From the NCBI GenBank assembly GCA_938073925.1, contig CALJGH010000181.1:1-7406 (forward strand): a stretch of DNA of 7,406 bases, in the 5' to 3' direction. Under the pieces are notes generated by a model. That model made no database searches, was not told the DNA's origin, and saw only the letters and a program-made list of their open reading frames with translations. This document shows, one piece after another, positions 1 through 6,283 of the stretch. Position 1 is the first letter of the stretch, and the number at the start of each line of letters is the position of its first letter. Origin of the DNA: an uncultured Nitrospinaceae bacterium. Its GTDB lineage: Bacteria; Nitrospinota; Nitrospinia; Nitrospinales; VA-1. A program made the position numbers and the translations under genes.

Positions 1-226
1 TCAGTTGCTCGAAATGTTTTGGGTCCAATTCACCCTGTTTACTGCCTGGCCCTGTTATCGCCCCTCCACCCGCTTCAGTGAGGGTATTTCCATGGCCTTT
101 TAAAAGAGACTTCATCTGGTCGATGGGGCCGCCGGGAACAAATTGCGTCGCAATAAAAGTGATGGTAACAATCCCGATCAAAGTCGGGAACATCAATAAA
201 AAACGACGGATGATATAAGCAGTCAT
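1..226 (-). CDS. yejB: YejB-type ABC transporter permease, N-terminal part (runs off left edge)
   Basis: Inner-membrane permease of a YejABEF-type peptide importer (the family that takes up microcin C and other peptides in enterobacteria). The first 75 codons are visible and the gene continues beyond position 1. The protein opens with MTAYIIRRFLLMFPTLIGIV, a basic N-terminus followed by the first membrane helix (about residues 8-30). Next comes VPGGPIDQ (30-37), a typical YejB motif just after the first helix, and then a glycine-rich periplasmic stretch. The ATG at 226-224 lies 18 bp downstream of the stop of the solute-binding protein gene, so the two are almost certainly one operon in the usual yejA-yejB order. 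The ribosome-binding site is weak, which suggests translational coupling. The family assignment is strong; the actual substrate is unknown. Confidence 0.88.
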   Translation of the reverse strand, partial: MTAYIIRRFLLMFPTLIGIVTITFIATQFVPGGPIDQMKSLLKGHGNTLTEAGGGAITGPGSKQGELDPKHFEQL

Positions 227-244
227 GAGCTTTTAACCGAACGT

Positions 245-2107
245 TTAATTGATAGAAGCCCCGGCGGCACGGGCTTTTTTGAGTTTTTCTGCTTTGTCAT
301 TATCCCACCACCACCATTCGAGAAGGTTGTTATTAACTGCACTTTGCGAGGCATTCACTCTAGGCCTGCCGAATTTGTTCCAGTAAACAGCCCTGTCGTA
401 AGAAATGTACCAGTGGGGTACGACATAATACTGATGCGTGAGTATTCGGTCTAATGCCTGAATATTTAGTACCAGATCTTTGCGATTTTTTGCGGCTATG
501 ATTTTCTCGATTAGTTCATCGAGTGCTGGGTTTTTAATGCCCATATAATTTCGGCTTCCTGGAATATCTGCAGATTTGCTACCCCACATATAACTTTGTT
601 CATTGCCGGGTGAACGACTTTGCGGATATCCAGCAACGATCATGCCAAATTTAAAATTTCTCAAACGCTCTTCATATTCTGCAATCTGAATGACCTTGAT
701 GGTCATATGCACGCCTATTTTTTTAAGGTTATTTTTATAAGGTTCAGCGATGCGTTGGAATCCCGGTCCGGCTAATAAAAGCTCAAATTCCATTTTATCT
801 TTTCCCTTACTGCGAATGCCATCACTACCCATTTTCCAACCTGCTGAATCGAGAAGGGCGTTTGCCACTTTTATATTTCTTTCAGCAGACGAACCTTGTC
901 CTGGCGCGCCAACAGGTTTAGTGAGCGCGGTTTTTGGAACAGAGCTTTTATATTTTGCGCGTAAAGATTCGAGTAGGATTTTCACCTCTCCCGTTGCAAT
1001 TCTTTTCGATTTCATTTCGGGGTTGTTATCGAAATAGCAATCGTTACGGGTGTATTGTCCGTAAAAAAGATTTTTATTGCTCCATTCGAAATCAAAGACC
1101 ATTGCCAGAGCGGCACGATCTTTACGAGATTTAAATATTTCTTTGCGCATGTTCATGGCAAAACCCTGCATCCCGGCAATTCGTGTATGAGGAAATTCGG
1201 TGCGTAGATAGTAGCCTTTTTTAACGAAGTCTCCTTTATAGTCCAATGCCCAGTCACGGGAACTGTTTACCAGTTGCATATCGAACTCGCCGCCTTTAAA
1301 GGCTTCGCGTTGCGCTACCGGGTCGAGATAGATTTTATAGGTGACGCGATCAAAATTATACCTACCTTTATTGATGGCGATACTTTTTCCCCACCAATTA
1401 GGGTTGCGCTTGTAGGTGATGTATTTACCGTAGTCATACTTTTCGATGGTATAGGGGCCACTAGCCACAGCGATATCATCAAAGTCGGAGCCAAAAGTTT
1501 TCCCCTTTGCGCCGTAAATATGTTTGGGGAGGATTATCATTTGTCCGGTGATTAATGGCAATTCCTGATTGTGGATTGCAAAATGGTAGCGGACTGTATG
1601 TGCATCAATTTTTTCGATGGATTTGATATCTTTAAAATATTCTTTATAAATCGGATGATATTGAGGGTCTTTTATCAAGTTGAAAGAAAAAACGAAATCG
1701 TCTGCGGTTAACGGATACCCATCTGAAAACTTTGCCTGCTTATATAGATAATAGGTAAGAGAGAGGTGATCCTCTGCTACTTCGGCTTTTTCGACGAGAT
1801 TGCCATATTGCGAGAACGGTTCATCGTCATCTGTGGAACTATCCATGGCGGTTTGGAAAACCAGTTGTCCGATACCTGGGGCGGTGACTCCTTTTAAAGA
1901 AGCCGGATTCAATTTTGTAAACGCACCGAAGTCTGCCAGTATAAGGTTTCCTCCTTTTGGCGCATTCGGGTTAGCGTAATCATAAGGCTGACCGGGATTG
2001 TATTTCAGGTCCTGCGGGCCATATAATGAGAGTCCGTGTTTGGGTGCTGCGGTTACAGGATGGGCAAATAATAGCAACCCGTAAATAACGATAAATATTT
2101 TTTTCAT
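245..2107 (-). CDS. yejA: YejA-type extracellular solute-binding protein (family 5), peptide ABC importer
   Basis: Periplasmic binding protein that captures peptides and delivers them to the YejB/YejE permeases. It has 620 residues, close to the roughly 600 of E. coli YejA. Residues 1-20 form a Sec signal peptide (MKK start, hydrophobic core, probable cleavage after VTA). The mature protein starts APKHGLSLYG, and HGLSLYG with NPNAPKGG (residues 46-53) is characteristic of YejA. The family-5 motif FSDGYPLTADDFVFSF is at about 127-142 and SGPYTIEKYDYGKYITYKRNPNWW at about 216-239 is split by the usual variable positions. VPHWYISYDRAVYWNKFGRP is at 563-582, and a run of four tryptophans (598-601) lies near the C-terminus. 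No lipobox cysteine is present, so it is probably soluble. It is first in a minus-strand operon with the permease and divergent from the radical SAM gene. YejA is the best call; a broader oligopeptide range is possible. Confidence 0.93.
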   Translation of the reverse strand: MKKIFIVIYGLLLFAHPVTAAPKHGLSLYGPQDLKYNPGQPYDYANPNAPKGGNLILADFGAFTKLNPASLKGVTAPGIGQLVFQTAMDSSTDDDEPFSQYGNLVEKAEVAEDHLSLTYYLYKQAKFSDGYPLTADDFVFSFNLIKDPQYHPIYKEYFKDIKSIEKIDAHTVRYHFAIHNQELPLITGQMIILPKHIYGAKGKTFGSDFDDIAVASGPYTIEKYDYGKYITYKRNPNWWGKSIAINKGRYNFDRVTYKIYLDPVAQREAFKGGEFDMQLVNSSRDWALDYKGDFVKKGYYLRTEFPHTRIAGMQGFAMNMRKEIFKSRKDRAALAMVFDFEWSNKNLFYGQYTRNDCYFDNNPEMKSKRIATGEVKILLESLRAKYKSSVPKTALTKPVGAPGQGSSAERNIKVANALLDSAGWKMGSDGIRSKGKDKMEFELLLAGPGFQRIAEPYKNNLKKIGVHMTIKVIQIAEYEERLRNFKFGMIVAGYPQSRSPGNEQSYMWGSKSADIPGSRNYMGIKNPALDELIEKIIAAKNRKDLVLNIQALDRILTHQYYVVPHWYISYDRAVYWNKFGRPRVNASQSAVNNNLLEWWWWDNDKAEKLKKARAAGASIN

Positions 2108-2221
2108 ATTCGCTTAAACTCGATCAGGTGAGTAGGGGTCGATTCGTTTTTAATATATTAACATCCCTTTTTGCTTGTGGGGCAATCGGTTTATTTCGGA
2201 TTGATAATGAAAGATTATTAA
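2108..2221. promoter_or_regulatory. Divergent intergenic region with candidate promoter for yejA
   Basis: This 114-bp gap separates two divergent genes and must carry both sets of 5' signals. For the minus strand, TTGCCC (2185-2180) and TTAATA (2161-2156) are spaced 18 bp apart and could be -35 and -10 boxes. The -10 lies in a perfect 12-bp AT palindrome, TTAATATATTAA (2150-2161), which could also be an operator. For the plus strand, GATAAT (2203-2208) resembles a -10, but I see no good -35, and it would leave only about 7 nt before the ATG at 2222. The assignments rest on consensus matching by eye. Confidence 0.35.
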
Positions 2222-3220
2222 ATGACCGCAGCGTATTTAGGTTTATCGCAGAAAGAACTGCAACAGCTTGCCGACCAGGCCTATGAAATTTACCGAAGCT
2301 GCCGGGTGTGTCCGCATGCGTGCGATGTCAATCGCACGGAGGGTGGGACTGGTTTTTGTGGTCAGCTAGACACTCTGCATATTTCATCAAGTGTTCAACA
2401 CTTTGGTGAGGAACCCCCTCTGGTCGGTAGTAACGGAGTCGGGAACCTTTTTGTGACGGCTTGCAATATGCGTTGTGACTATTGCCAGAATTATCAAATC
2501 TCTCAGGAATGGTCAACAGGTAAGTCTGAATTTACTACACAGGAATCTTATGAAAAAGCAGCCACTGCAATGCTTCGTTTGCAGGAGCAGGGAGTGCATT
2601 TTATCGGTTGGGTTTCTCCCTCACATGTTGTTCCGGGGTTATTAAAAAGTCTTGCATTGGCTCGAGAAAAAGGACTTCGATTACCCATTGTTTATAACAG
2701 CAATAGTTACGATGCTATTGAAACGCTGAAGTTGTTGGATGGCGTTGTTGATATATACTTGCCTGATTTGAAATATTCGAATAATGAGACTGCACGGGAA
2801 TTGTCGCATATTAAAGAATATCCTGAATTTTCTCGCCAGGCTGTGCTTGAAATGTTCCGGCAGGTAGGTCCACTTTCAATTAATGAGCAGGGAATAGCCG
2901 AAAGGGGTGTTTTGGTTCGGCATCTTGTATTACCGGAACAGATGACAGCGACTTGGGAAACTTTGTGTTTTGTGGCATTAGAATTGTCGTCTTCTGTTCC
3001 ATTAAGTTTGATGAGCCAGTACCGTCCTGTTCATAAAGCAACATTAGATAGAAGAATAACCACAGATGAATACGAGCAGGCTATTGCATGGGCAAAAGAA
3101 CTTGGGTTTGAGTCCTTATTCCTGCAACCTCTGGAATCTAAGGTGCATAATTTGCCGGATTTCAGCAGTCCCGACAACCCGTTCCCACTGGATCGCTCTC
3201 GAAATCTATCAAATGCCTGA
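2222..3220 (+). CDS. PflX-like radical SAM iron-sulfur protein (COG1313 type), function unknown
   Basis: Radical SAM protein of the group often labelled 'pyruvate formate-lyase activating enzyme-like' (PflX, COG1313). It has 332 residues, a usual length for the group. The cluster motif CX3CX2C is C81, C85, C88 in TACNMRCDYCQNYQIS, expected to bind the 4Fe-4S cluster that cleaves S-adenosylmethionine. A second set of cysteines lies upstream (C27, C30, C34, C46 in a CRVCPHAC...GFCG pattern), typical of this group. Other family blocks are GWVSPSHVVP (129-138), YNSNSYDAIETL (158-169), DGVVDIYLPDLKY (173-185), RGVLVRHLVLP (228-238) and SQYRPVH (265-271). An in-frame TAA directly abuts the ATG (2219-2221), so no longer start is possible. 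Upstream GAAAG (2209-2213) is a modest ribosome-binding site. No glycyl radical enzyme is nearby, so its target cannot be inferred; true PflA activity is doubtful. Confidence 0.9.
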   Translation: MTAAYLGLSQKELQQLADQAYEIYRSCRVCPHACDVNRTEGGTGFCGQLDTLHISSSVQHFGEEPPLVGSNGVGNLFVTACNMRCDYCQNYQISQEWSTGKSEFTTQESYEKAATAMLRLQEQGVHFIGWVSPSHVVPGLLKSLALAREKGLRLPIVYNSNSYDAIETLKLLDGVVDIYLPDLKYSNNETARELSHIKEYPEFSRQAVLEMFRQVGPLSINEQGIAERGVLVRHLVLPEQMTATWETLCFVALELSSSVPLSLMSQYRPVHKATLDRRITTDEYEQAIAWAKELGFESLFLQPLESKVHNLPDFSSPDNPFPLDRSRNLSNA

Positions 3221-3239
3221 GAATAGGGCGCTCTCTGTC

Positions 3240-3268
3240 TTGTTATGGCACCTCTTATTTGTTAATCT
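3240..3268 (+). promoter_or_regulatory. Weak candidate promoter upstream of ispG
   Basis: TTGTTA (3240-3245) and TAATCT (3263-3268) are separated by 17 bp within the 120-bp gap between the radical SAM gene and ispG. The match is partial (4/6 and 3/6). The gap is long enough for a separate promoter, but read-through from upstream is equally possible. A small inverted repeat, TCAGG-ATCG-CCTGA (3283-3296), lies downstream and has no T-run, so it is not a terminator. Confidence 0.22.
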
Positions 3269-3340
3269 TGATATCCTTTTGTTCAGGATCGCCTGACAGC
3301 GGAAGGTCCAGATAACTATCCGAAACAGGAACACTAAATA

Positions 3341-4510
3341 ATGCAGCCAAGAAAGACACGCAAAATTCGTATTGGAAAATTGGTGATTGGGGGAGATTCT
3401 CCTATCGCCGTTCAAAGTATGGCAGCAACTCAAACTCAAGATTTGACCGCAACTGCCAGACAGATAGAAGTGCTTGAAAAAGCCAAAGCCGATGTCATCC
3501 GAATTGCGGTGGACAGCGAAAAAGATGTGGAAGCTCTGAAGGAATTGCGTAAGAAATTTCCTGACAGCACCTGGTCTGTGGATTTGCAGGAAAACTATAA
3601 GTTGGCTCCCATCGTTGCCCCCTGGGTAGATAAGATTCGTTATAACCCCGGTCACCTTTTTCACTTGGAAAAAGAAAAATCCATTCGCGAAAAAGTTGAG
3701 TTCATCGTTGAGGCAGCAAGGAAAAACAATTGCGCTATTCGAATTGGAGTCAATTGCGGTTCTGTTGATCCAGATTATAAAGAGAGATATAAAGACGATT
3801 CCACCGAATCCATGGTGCGTTGTGCGGTGGATCATTGTGAAATGCTCGATGAAATGAAGTTCGAGAATTATTGCGTATCGCTCAAGGACTCTGATTCCAC
3901 AAAAGTGATCGATGCCAACCGCAGGTTTGCTGCGGAACGGCCCGAGGTGCCTTTGCATTTAGGCGTTACCGAGGCAGGGCTTCCTCCTGAGGGTGTTATC
4001 AAAACTCGCATTGCATTTGAACAATTGATCTCAGCTGGAATTGGCGATACTATCCGCGTTTCATTGACGTTGCCGAATGATGACAAAGGTCAGGAAATTG
4101 ATGTGGGCCGGGAGATACTTACGGATATTGCTGAAGGTCGATTTCGTTCCGTTCCAGAAAACTTTCTGGAAGGATTAAATATCATAGCTTGCCCCAGTTG
4201 TTCCCGCGTCGAGAACGATAAGTTTGTCGATCTGGCTCAGGATGTTCGCAAAATGACAGAGTATGCGGAAAAATATAAGCTGACGATTGCTGTAATGGGT
4301 TGCAGAGTGAACGGACCAGGTGAAACGGATGATGCTGATTTAGGAATGTGGTGTGGTCCGTCTCATGTTAATTTGAAAAAAGGGACTGAAACTTTGGGCT
4401 CCTTTTCCTATGATGAGATTTTGCATCAATTAAAAAAAGAAATCGATCAAATGATTCTCGAGAAATTTGGCGAGCTTGAACCTAAATTTGGCGAGCTTGA
4501 ACCTAAATAA
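3341..4510 (+). CDS. ispG: 4-hydroxy-3-methylbut-2-enyl diphosphate synthase (IspG/GcpE)
   Basis: Penultimate step of the MEP isoprenoid pathway: reductive conversion of methylerythritol cyclodiphosphate to HMBPP in the cytoplasm, using a 4Fe-4S cluster. It has 389 residues, slightly longer than the 372 of the E. coli enzyme. The N-terminal TIM-barrel carries GGDSPIAVQSMAAT (17-30), VDLQENYKLAP (80-90), KIRYNPGH (98-105), GVNCGS (136-141) and SLKDSD (180-185). The C-terminal cluster domain has CPSC (C284, C287) and MGCRVNGPGE, giving C321 and the ligand glutamate E328. It is the short bacterial type without the large plant/Plasmodium insert. AGGA (3327-3330) lies 10 nt before the ATG. The last 15 residues are two copies of KFGELEP plus a lysine, encoded by a tandem duplication, and lie outside the conserved fold. 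tig follows after 26 bp, so the two probably share a transcript. Confidence 0.97.
   Translation: MQPRKTRKIRIGKLVIGGDSPIAVQSMAATQTQDLTATARQIEVLEKAKADVIRIAVDSEKDVEALKELRKKFPDSTWSVDLQENYKLAPIVAPWVDKIRYNPGHLFHLEKEKSIREKVEFIVEAARKNNCAIRIGVNCGSVDPDYKERYKDDSTESMVRCAVDHCEMLDEMKFENYCVSLKDSDSTKVIDANRRFAAERPEVPLHLGVTEAGLPPEGVIKTRIAFEQLISAGIGDTIRVSLTLPNDDKGQEIDVGREILTDIAEGRFRSVPENFLEGLNIIACPSCSRVENDKFVDLAQDVRKMTEYAEKYKLTIAVMGCRVNGPGETDDADLGMWCGPSHVNLKKGTETLGSFSYDEILHQLKKEIDQMILEKFGELEPKFGELEPK
4463..4504 (+). repeat. Perfect 21-bp tandem duplication at the 3' end of ispG
   Basis: Two identical 21-bp units, 4463-4483 and 4484-4504, each encode KFGELEP in frame (residues 375-381 and 382-388). The next four bases (AAAT) begin a third copy before the TAA stop. 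The units show no synonymous difference, which suggests a recent slippage duplication or a repeat still able to change copy number. Confidence 0.95.
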
Positions 4511-4536
4511 AGAAGAAAACTTTTAAAGGCGGAACG

Positions 4537-5889
4537 ATGGAATACGATGTTGAAGAATTAGAAGAACTGAAACGAAAATTGACGATCACTATTCCAGAAG
4601 AGGTGGTGTCGCAACGAATCAATGCGGCTTATAAACAACTGAATCGAGAAATGAAGATTCCGGGATTTCGACCGGGAAAAATTCCACAAAAGGTTCTTGA
4701 AAAACAGGTTCCCATGCAGTCGTTTGGCGATATGTTTCAGGAGTTGATGCAGGAATATTACGAAGAAGCATTGAATAAATCGGGTCTGCGTCCAACAGGG
4801 CAACCCGAGATCGACCATGCGGGATTACAGGATATTAAAAAAGACGAACCTTTAAAATTTTCAGTGGTCCTCGATATCAAGCCGGAACTCCAAATCAAAA
4901 ATTACAAAGGCTTGAAGTTCAAGAAAAAGGAAGCGGTAATTACAGATAAAGAAATGGAAGAAACTCAGGAGAAAGTTTTGGCTCGTCACGGTTCTCTGGA
5001 TGTTATGCCTGCCGATCATGTTGTGGCACTGTGGGATATTGTGAAAATGGATTTTCAAGGCTTTGTTGATGGCCAGCCGATGGAAAATGAAAAGGCTGAA
5101 GACTTTGAGCTTAGAATCGGTGAAAAGAAGATGCTGGATGGTTTTGAAAATCAGCTTATAGGCCATAAAGCAGGTGAGGATTTTGAGATCAAGGTCATTC
5201 TTCCTCCCAATTGGAATCAAAAAGTTCAGCGTATTAGTTTCCCGGTACCTGGCGCTGAAGAAGGGCAAGAAGATGACCGGGCAACGTTTAAAATAAATAT
5301 CAAAGAAATTAAACAATTGACCCTGCCTGAATTGTCAGATGAAATTGCCAGCCGGGAGGGATTTGAAACAGTCGATGAACTTAAGCGTGCTATCAAGGTA
5401 GACCTTCAGAGTCATAAAGACCAGCAAGAGGAACTTAAAATTAAAGAAGATATTTTTAATATGTTGGTTAAACAGGCGGAAGCCACGCCTCCAGAATCCA
5501 TTATTGAGCGGGAATTGAAATTTATGATCGAAGGAATGAAATTTCAGATTGCGCAGTCGGGAATGAAGATTGAGGATTCTGGATTTGAACCCGAAAAAGC
5601 GCAAAAAGAATGGCGCGAGAAGGCGATCTTCAATACCAAGGGGTATATGGCATTGGAGTCGATTGCTCAGGCAGAGAATATTCACATCACGCAACAGGAT
5701 ATGGAAGCTGAGTACGAATTGTTGGCGCAGCAAACCAAACAAAAAGTGGAAGATATTCAGAAGCGCCTTATGTCGAATCCGGAATCATTAAGCCAGACGA
5801 CAACCAAGTTGCTGGGGCAAAAGACAATGAACTTTATTTTTGCCAGTTGTGAATTTGAATTTTATAAGGATGAGCCTGTAAAAGAGTAA
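4537..5889 (+). CDS. tig: Trigger factor, ribosome-associated chaperone and peptidyl-prolyl isomerase
   Basis: Trigger factor binds the ribosomal exit tunnel and shields nascent chains. It has 450 residues against 432 in E. coli. The N-terminal ribosome-binding domain (about 1-120) carries the signature GFRPGKIP (43-50) and, later, LRPTGQPEI (84-92). The FKBP-like PPIase domain (about 155-258) includes KMDFQGFVDGQPMENEKAEDF (170-190, read in parts) and DGFENQLIGHKAGEDF (201-216). The C-terminal helical arms run from about 260 to 435. Compared with the family, the PPIase domain has an altered, charged loop at about 222-249, with EEGQEDD at 241-247. AAAGG (4525-4529) is a good ribosome-binding site 7 nt before the ATG. 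It lies 26 bp after ispG. The common clpP-clpX neighbours are absent downstream. No clear intrinsic terminator follows. Confidence 0.96.
   Translation: MEYDVEELEELKRKLTITIPEEVVSQRINAAYKQLNREMKIPGFRPGKIPQKVLEKQVPMQSFGDMFQELMQEYYEEALNKSGLRPTGQPEIDHAGLQDIKKDEPLKFSVVLDIKPELQIKNYKGLKFKKKEAVITDKEMEETQEKVLARHGSLDVMPADHVVALWDIVKMDFQGFVDGQPMENEKAEDFELRIGEKKMLDGFENQLIGHKAGEDFEIKVILPPNWNQKVQRISFPVPGAEEGQEDDRATFKINIKEIKQLTLPELSDEIASREGFETVDELKRAIKVDLQSHKDQQEELKIKEDIFNMLVKQAEATPPESIIERELKFMIEGMKFQIAQSGMKIEDSGFEPEKAQKEWREKAIFNTKGYMALESIAQAENIHITQQDMEAEYELLAQQTKQKVEDIQKRLMSNPESLSQTTTKLLGQKTMNFIFASCEFEFYKDEPVKE
5080..5102 (+). repeat. 23-nt direct repeat, copy 1 (inside tig)
   Basis: This stretch is identical base for base to 6261-6283 at the start of fliG. 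It encodes trigger factor residues 182-188 (MENEKAE) plus two bases. Identity ends exactly at both borders (G5079 versus C6260, C5103 versus G6284). The KAED that overlaps its end fits the usual trigger factor pattern, so this copy is probably the older one. Confidence 0.9.
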
Positions 5890-6260
5890 ATCGCAATAGA
5901 TCGGTCCCTCCCTTCCACCCGTAACGTGTTTTTCCTTCCAGGTTTTAGAAGAGCGATGACTAATGGTCGCTCCAGCGCCAACTTTAACTCACCTCGGCGC
6001 GGCAGAAATAATCCCAATAAAGAACTGCAGTTTTTAAATTTAAAGACTTAATTTTCCAAATCAAGTGGACGATAAGACGTTCAAGGCCAACATATATCTA
6101 CAATTTTAGCATTCGCATGGGCGAGAAAATCCGGATAAATTGTTTTGTTTAAAGGTTTTAATGGCTGCTTCAGGATGAGCGCGGTCCCGGTTTGATATTG
6201 ACACTTGGAAGGTCGAGAGTAATATTGTAATAATAAATCACGGATAGGAATTAAAAGACC
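5890..6260. other. 371-bp gap between tig and fliG, no convincing gene
   Basis: No long reading frame exists on either strand. The visible contents are as follows. A pyrimidine-rich stretch follows the tig stop (5905-5945). An inverted repeat GAGCGA...TCGCTC (5951-5956 with 5967-5972) has a 10-nt loop and no T-run. A 31-codon reading frame (5956-6051) lacks a proper ribosome-binding site. A 12-bp AT palindrome, TTTAAATTTAAA, lies at 6033-6044. The fliG promoter and ribosome-binding site are at the right end. I see no sigma28 or sigma54 flagellar promoter and no recognisable riboswitch. Confidence 0.7.
6198..6225 (+). promoter_or_regulatory. Sigma70-like promoter for fliG
   Basis: A perfect -35 TTGACA (6198-6203) is followed after 16 bp by TAATAT (6220-6225, 4/6 to the -10 consensus). 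Transcription would start near 6232, giving a leader of about 30 nt that contains the ribosome-binding site AGGAA (6246-6250), 10 nt before the fliG ATG. The position and quality support independent, housekeeping-type transcription of fliG. Confidence 0.55.
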
Positions 6261-6283
6261 ATGGAAAATGAAAAGGCTGAAGA
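6261..6283 (+). repeat. 23-nt direct repeat, copy 2 (start of fliG)
   Basis: Identical to 5080-5102 inside tig, 1181 bp upstream, and in the same reading frame. It begins precisely at the fliG ATG and covers the first seven codons plus two bases, before the conserved FliG fold. Confidence 0.9.

Noticed and set aside
1274..1555. 93-codon plus-strand reading frame antisense to yejA
   Set aside because: It lies wholly inside a strongly supported gene and its sequence shows no family features; it is a shadow of the yejA codons.
3283..3296. TCAGG-ATCG-CCTGA hairpin as a terminator between the radical SAM gene and ispG
   Set aside because: The stem is only 5 bp and no T-run follows it; it is more likely a chance leader structure.
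3209..3958. Long minus-strand reading frame of 249 codons opposite ispG
   Set aside because: It overlaps the conserved ispG coding sequence, is rich in Phe/His/Ile as expected for an antisense shadow, and has no recognisable domain.
5951..5972. Inverted repeat GAGCGA...TCGCTC as a tig terminator
   Set aside because: The stem is short, the loop is 10 nt and no T-run follows on either strand.
5956..6051. 31-codon reading frame (MTNGRSSANFNSPRRGRNNP...) between tig and fliG
   Set aside because: It has no properly spaced ribosome-binding site and no recognisable family, the ATG overlaps the inverted repeat at 5951-5972, and the length is easily reached by chance.
6200..6260. Flagellar sigma28 or sigma54 promoter upstream of fliG
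   Set aside because: No TAAA...GCCGATAA and no TGGCAC-N5-TTGC pattern was found; the sigma70-like TTGACA site explains the region better.
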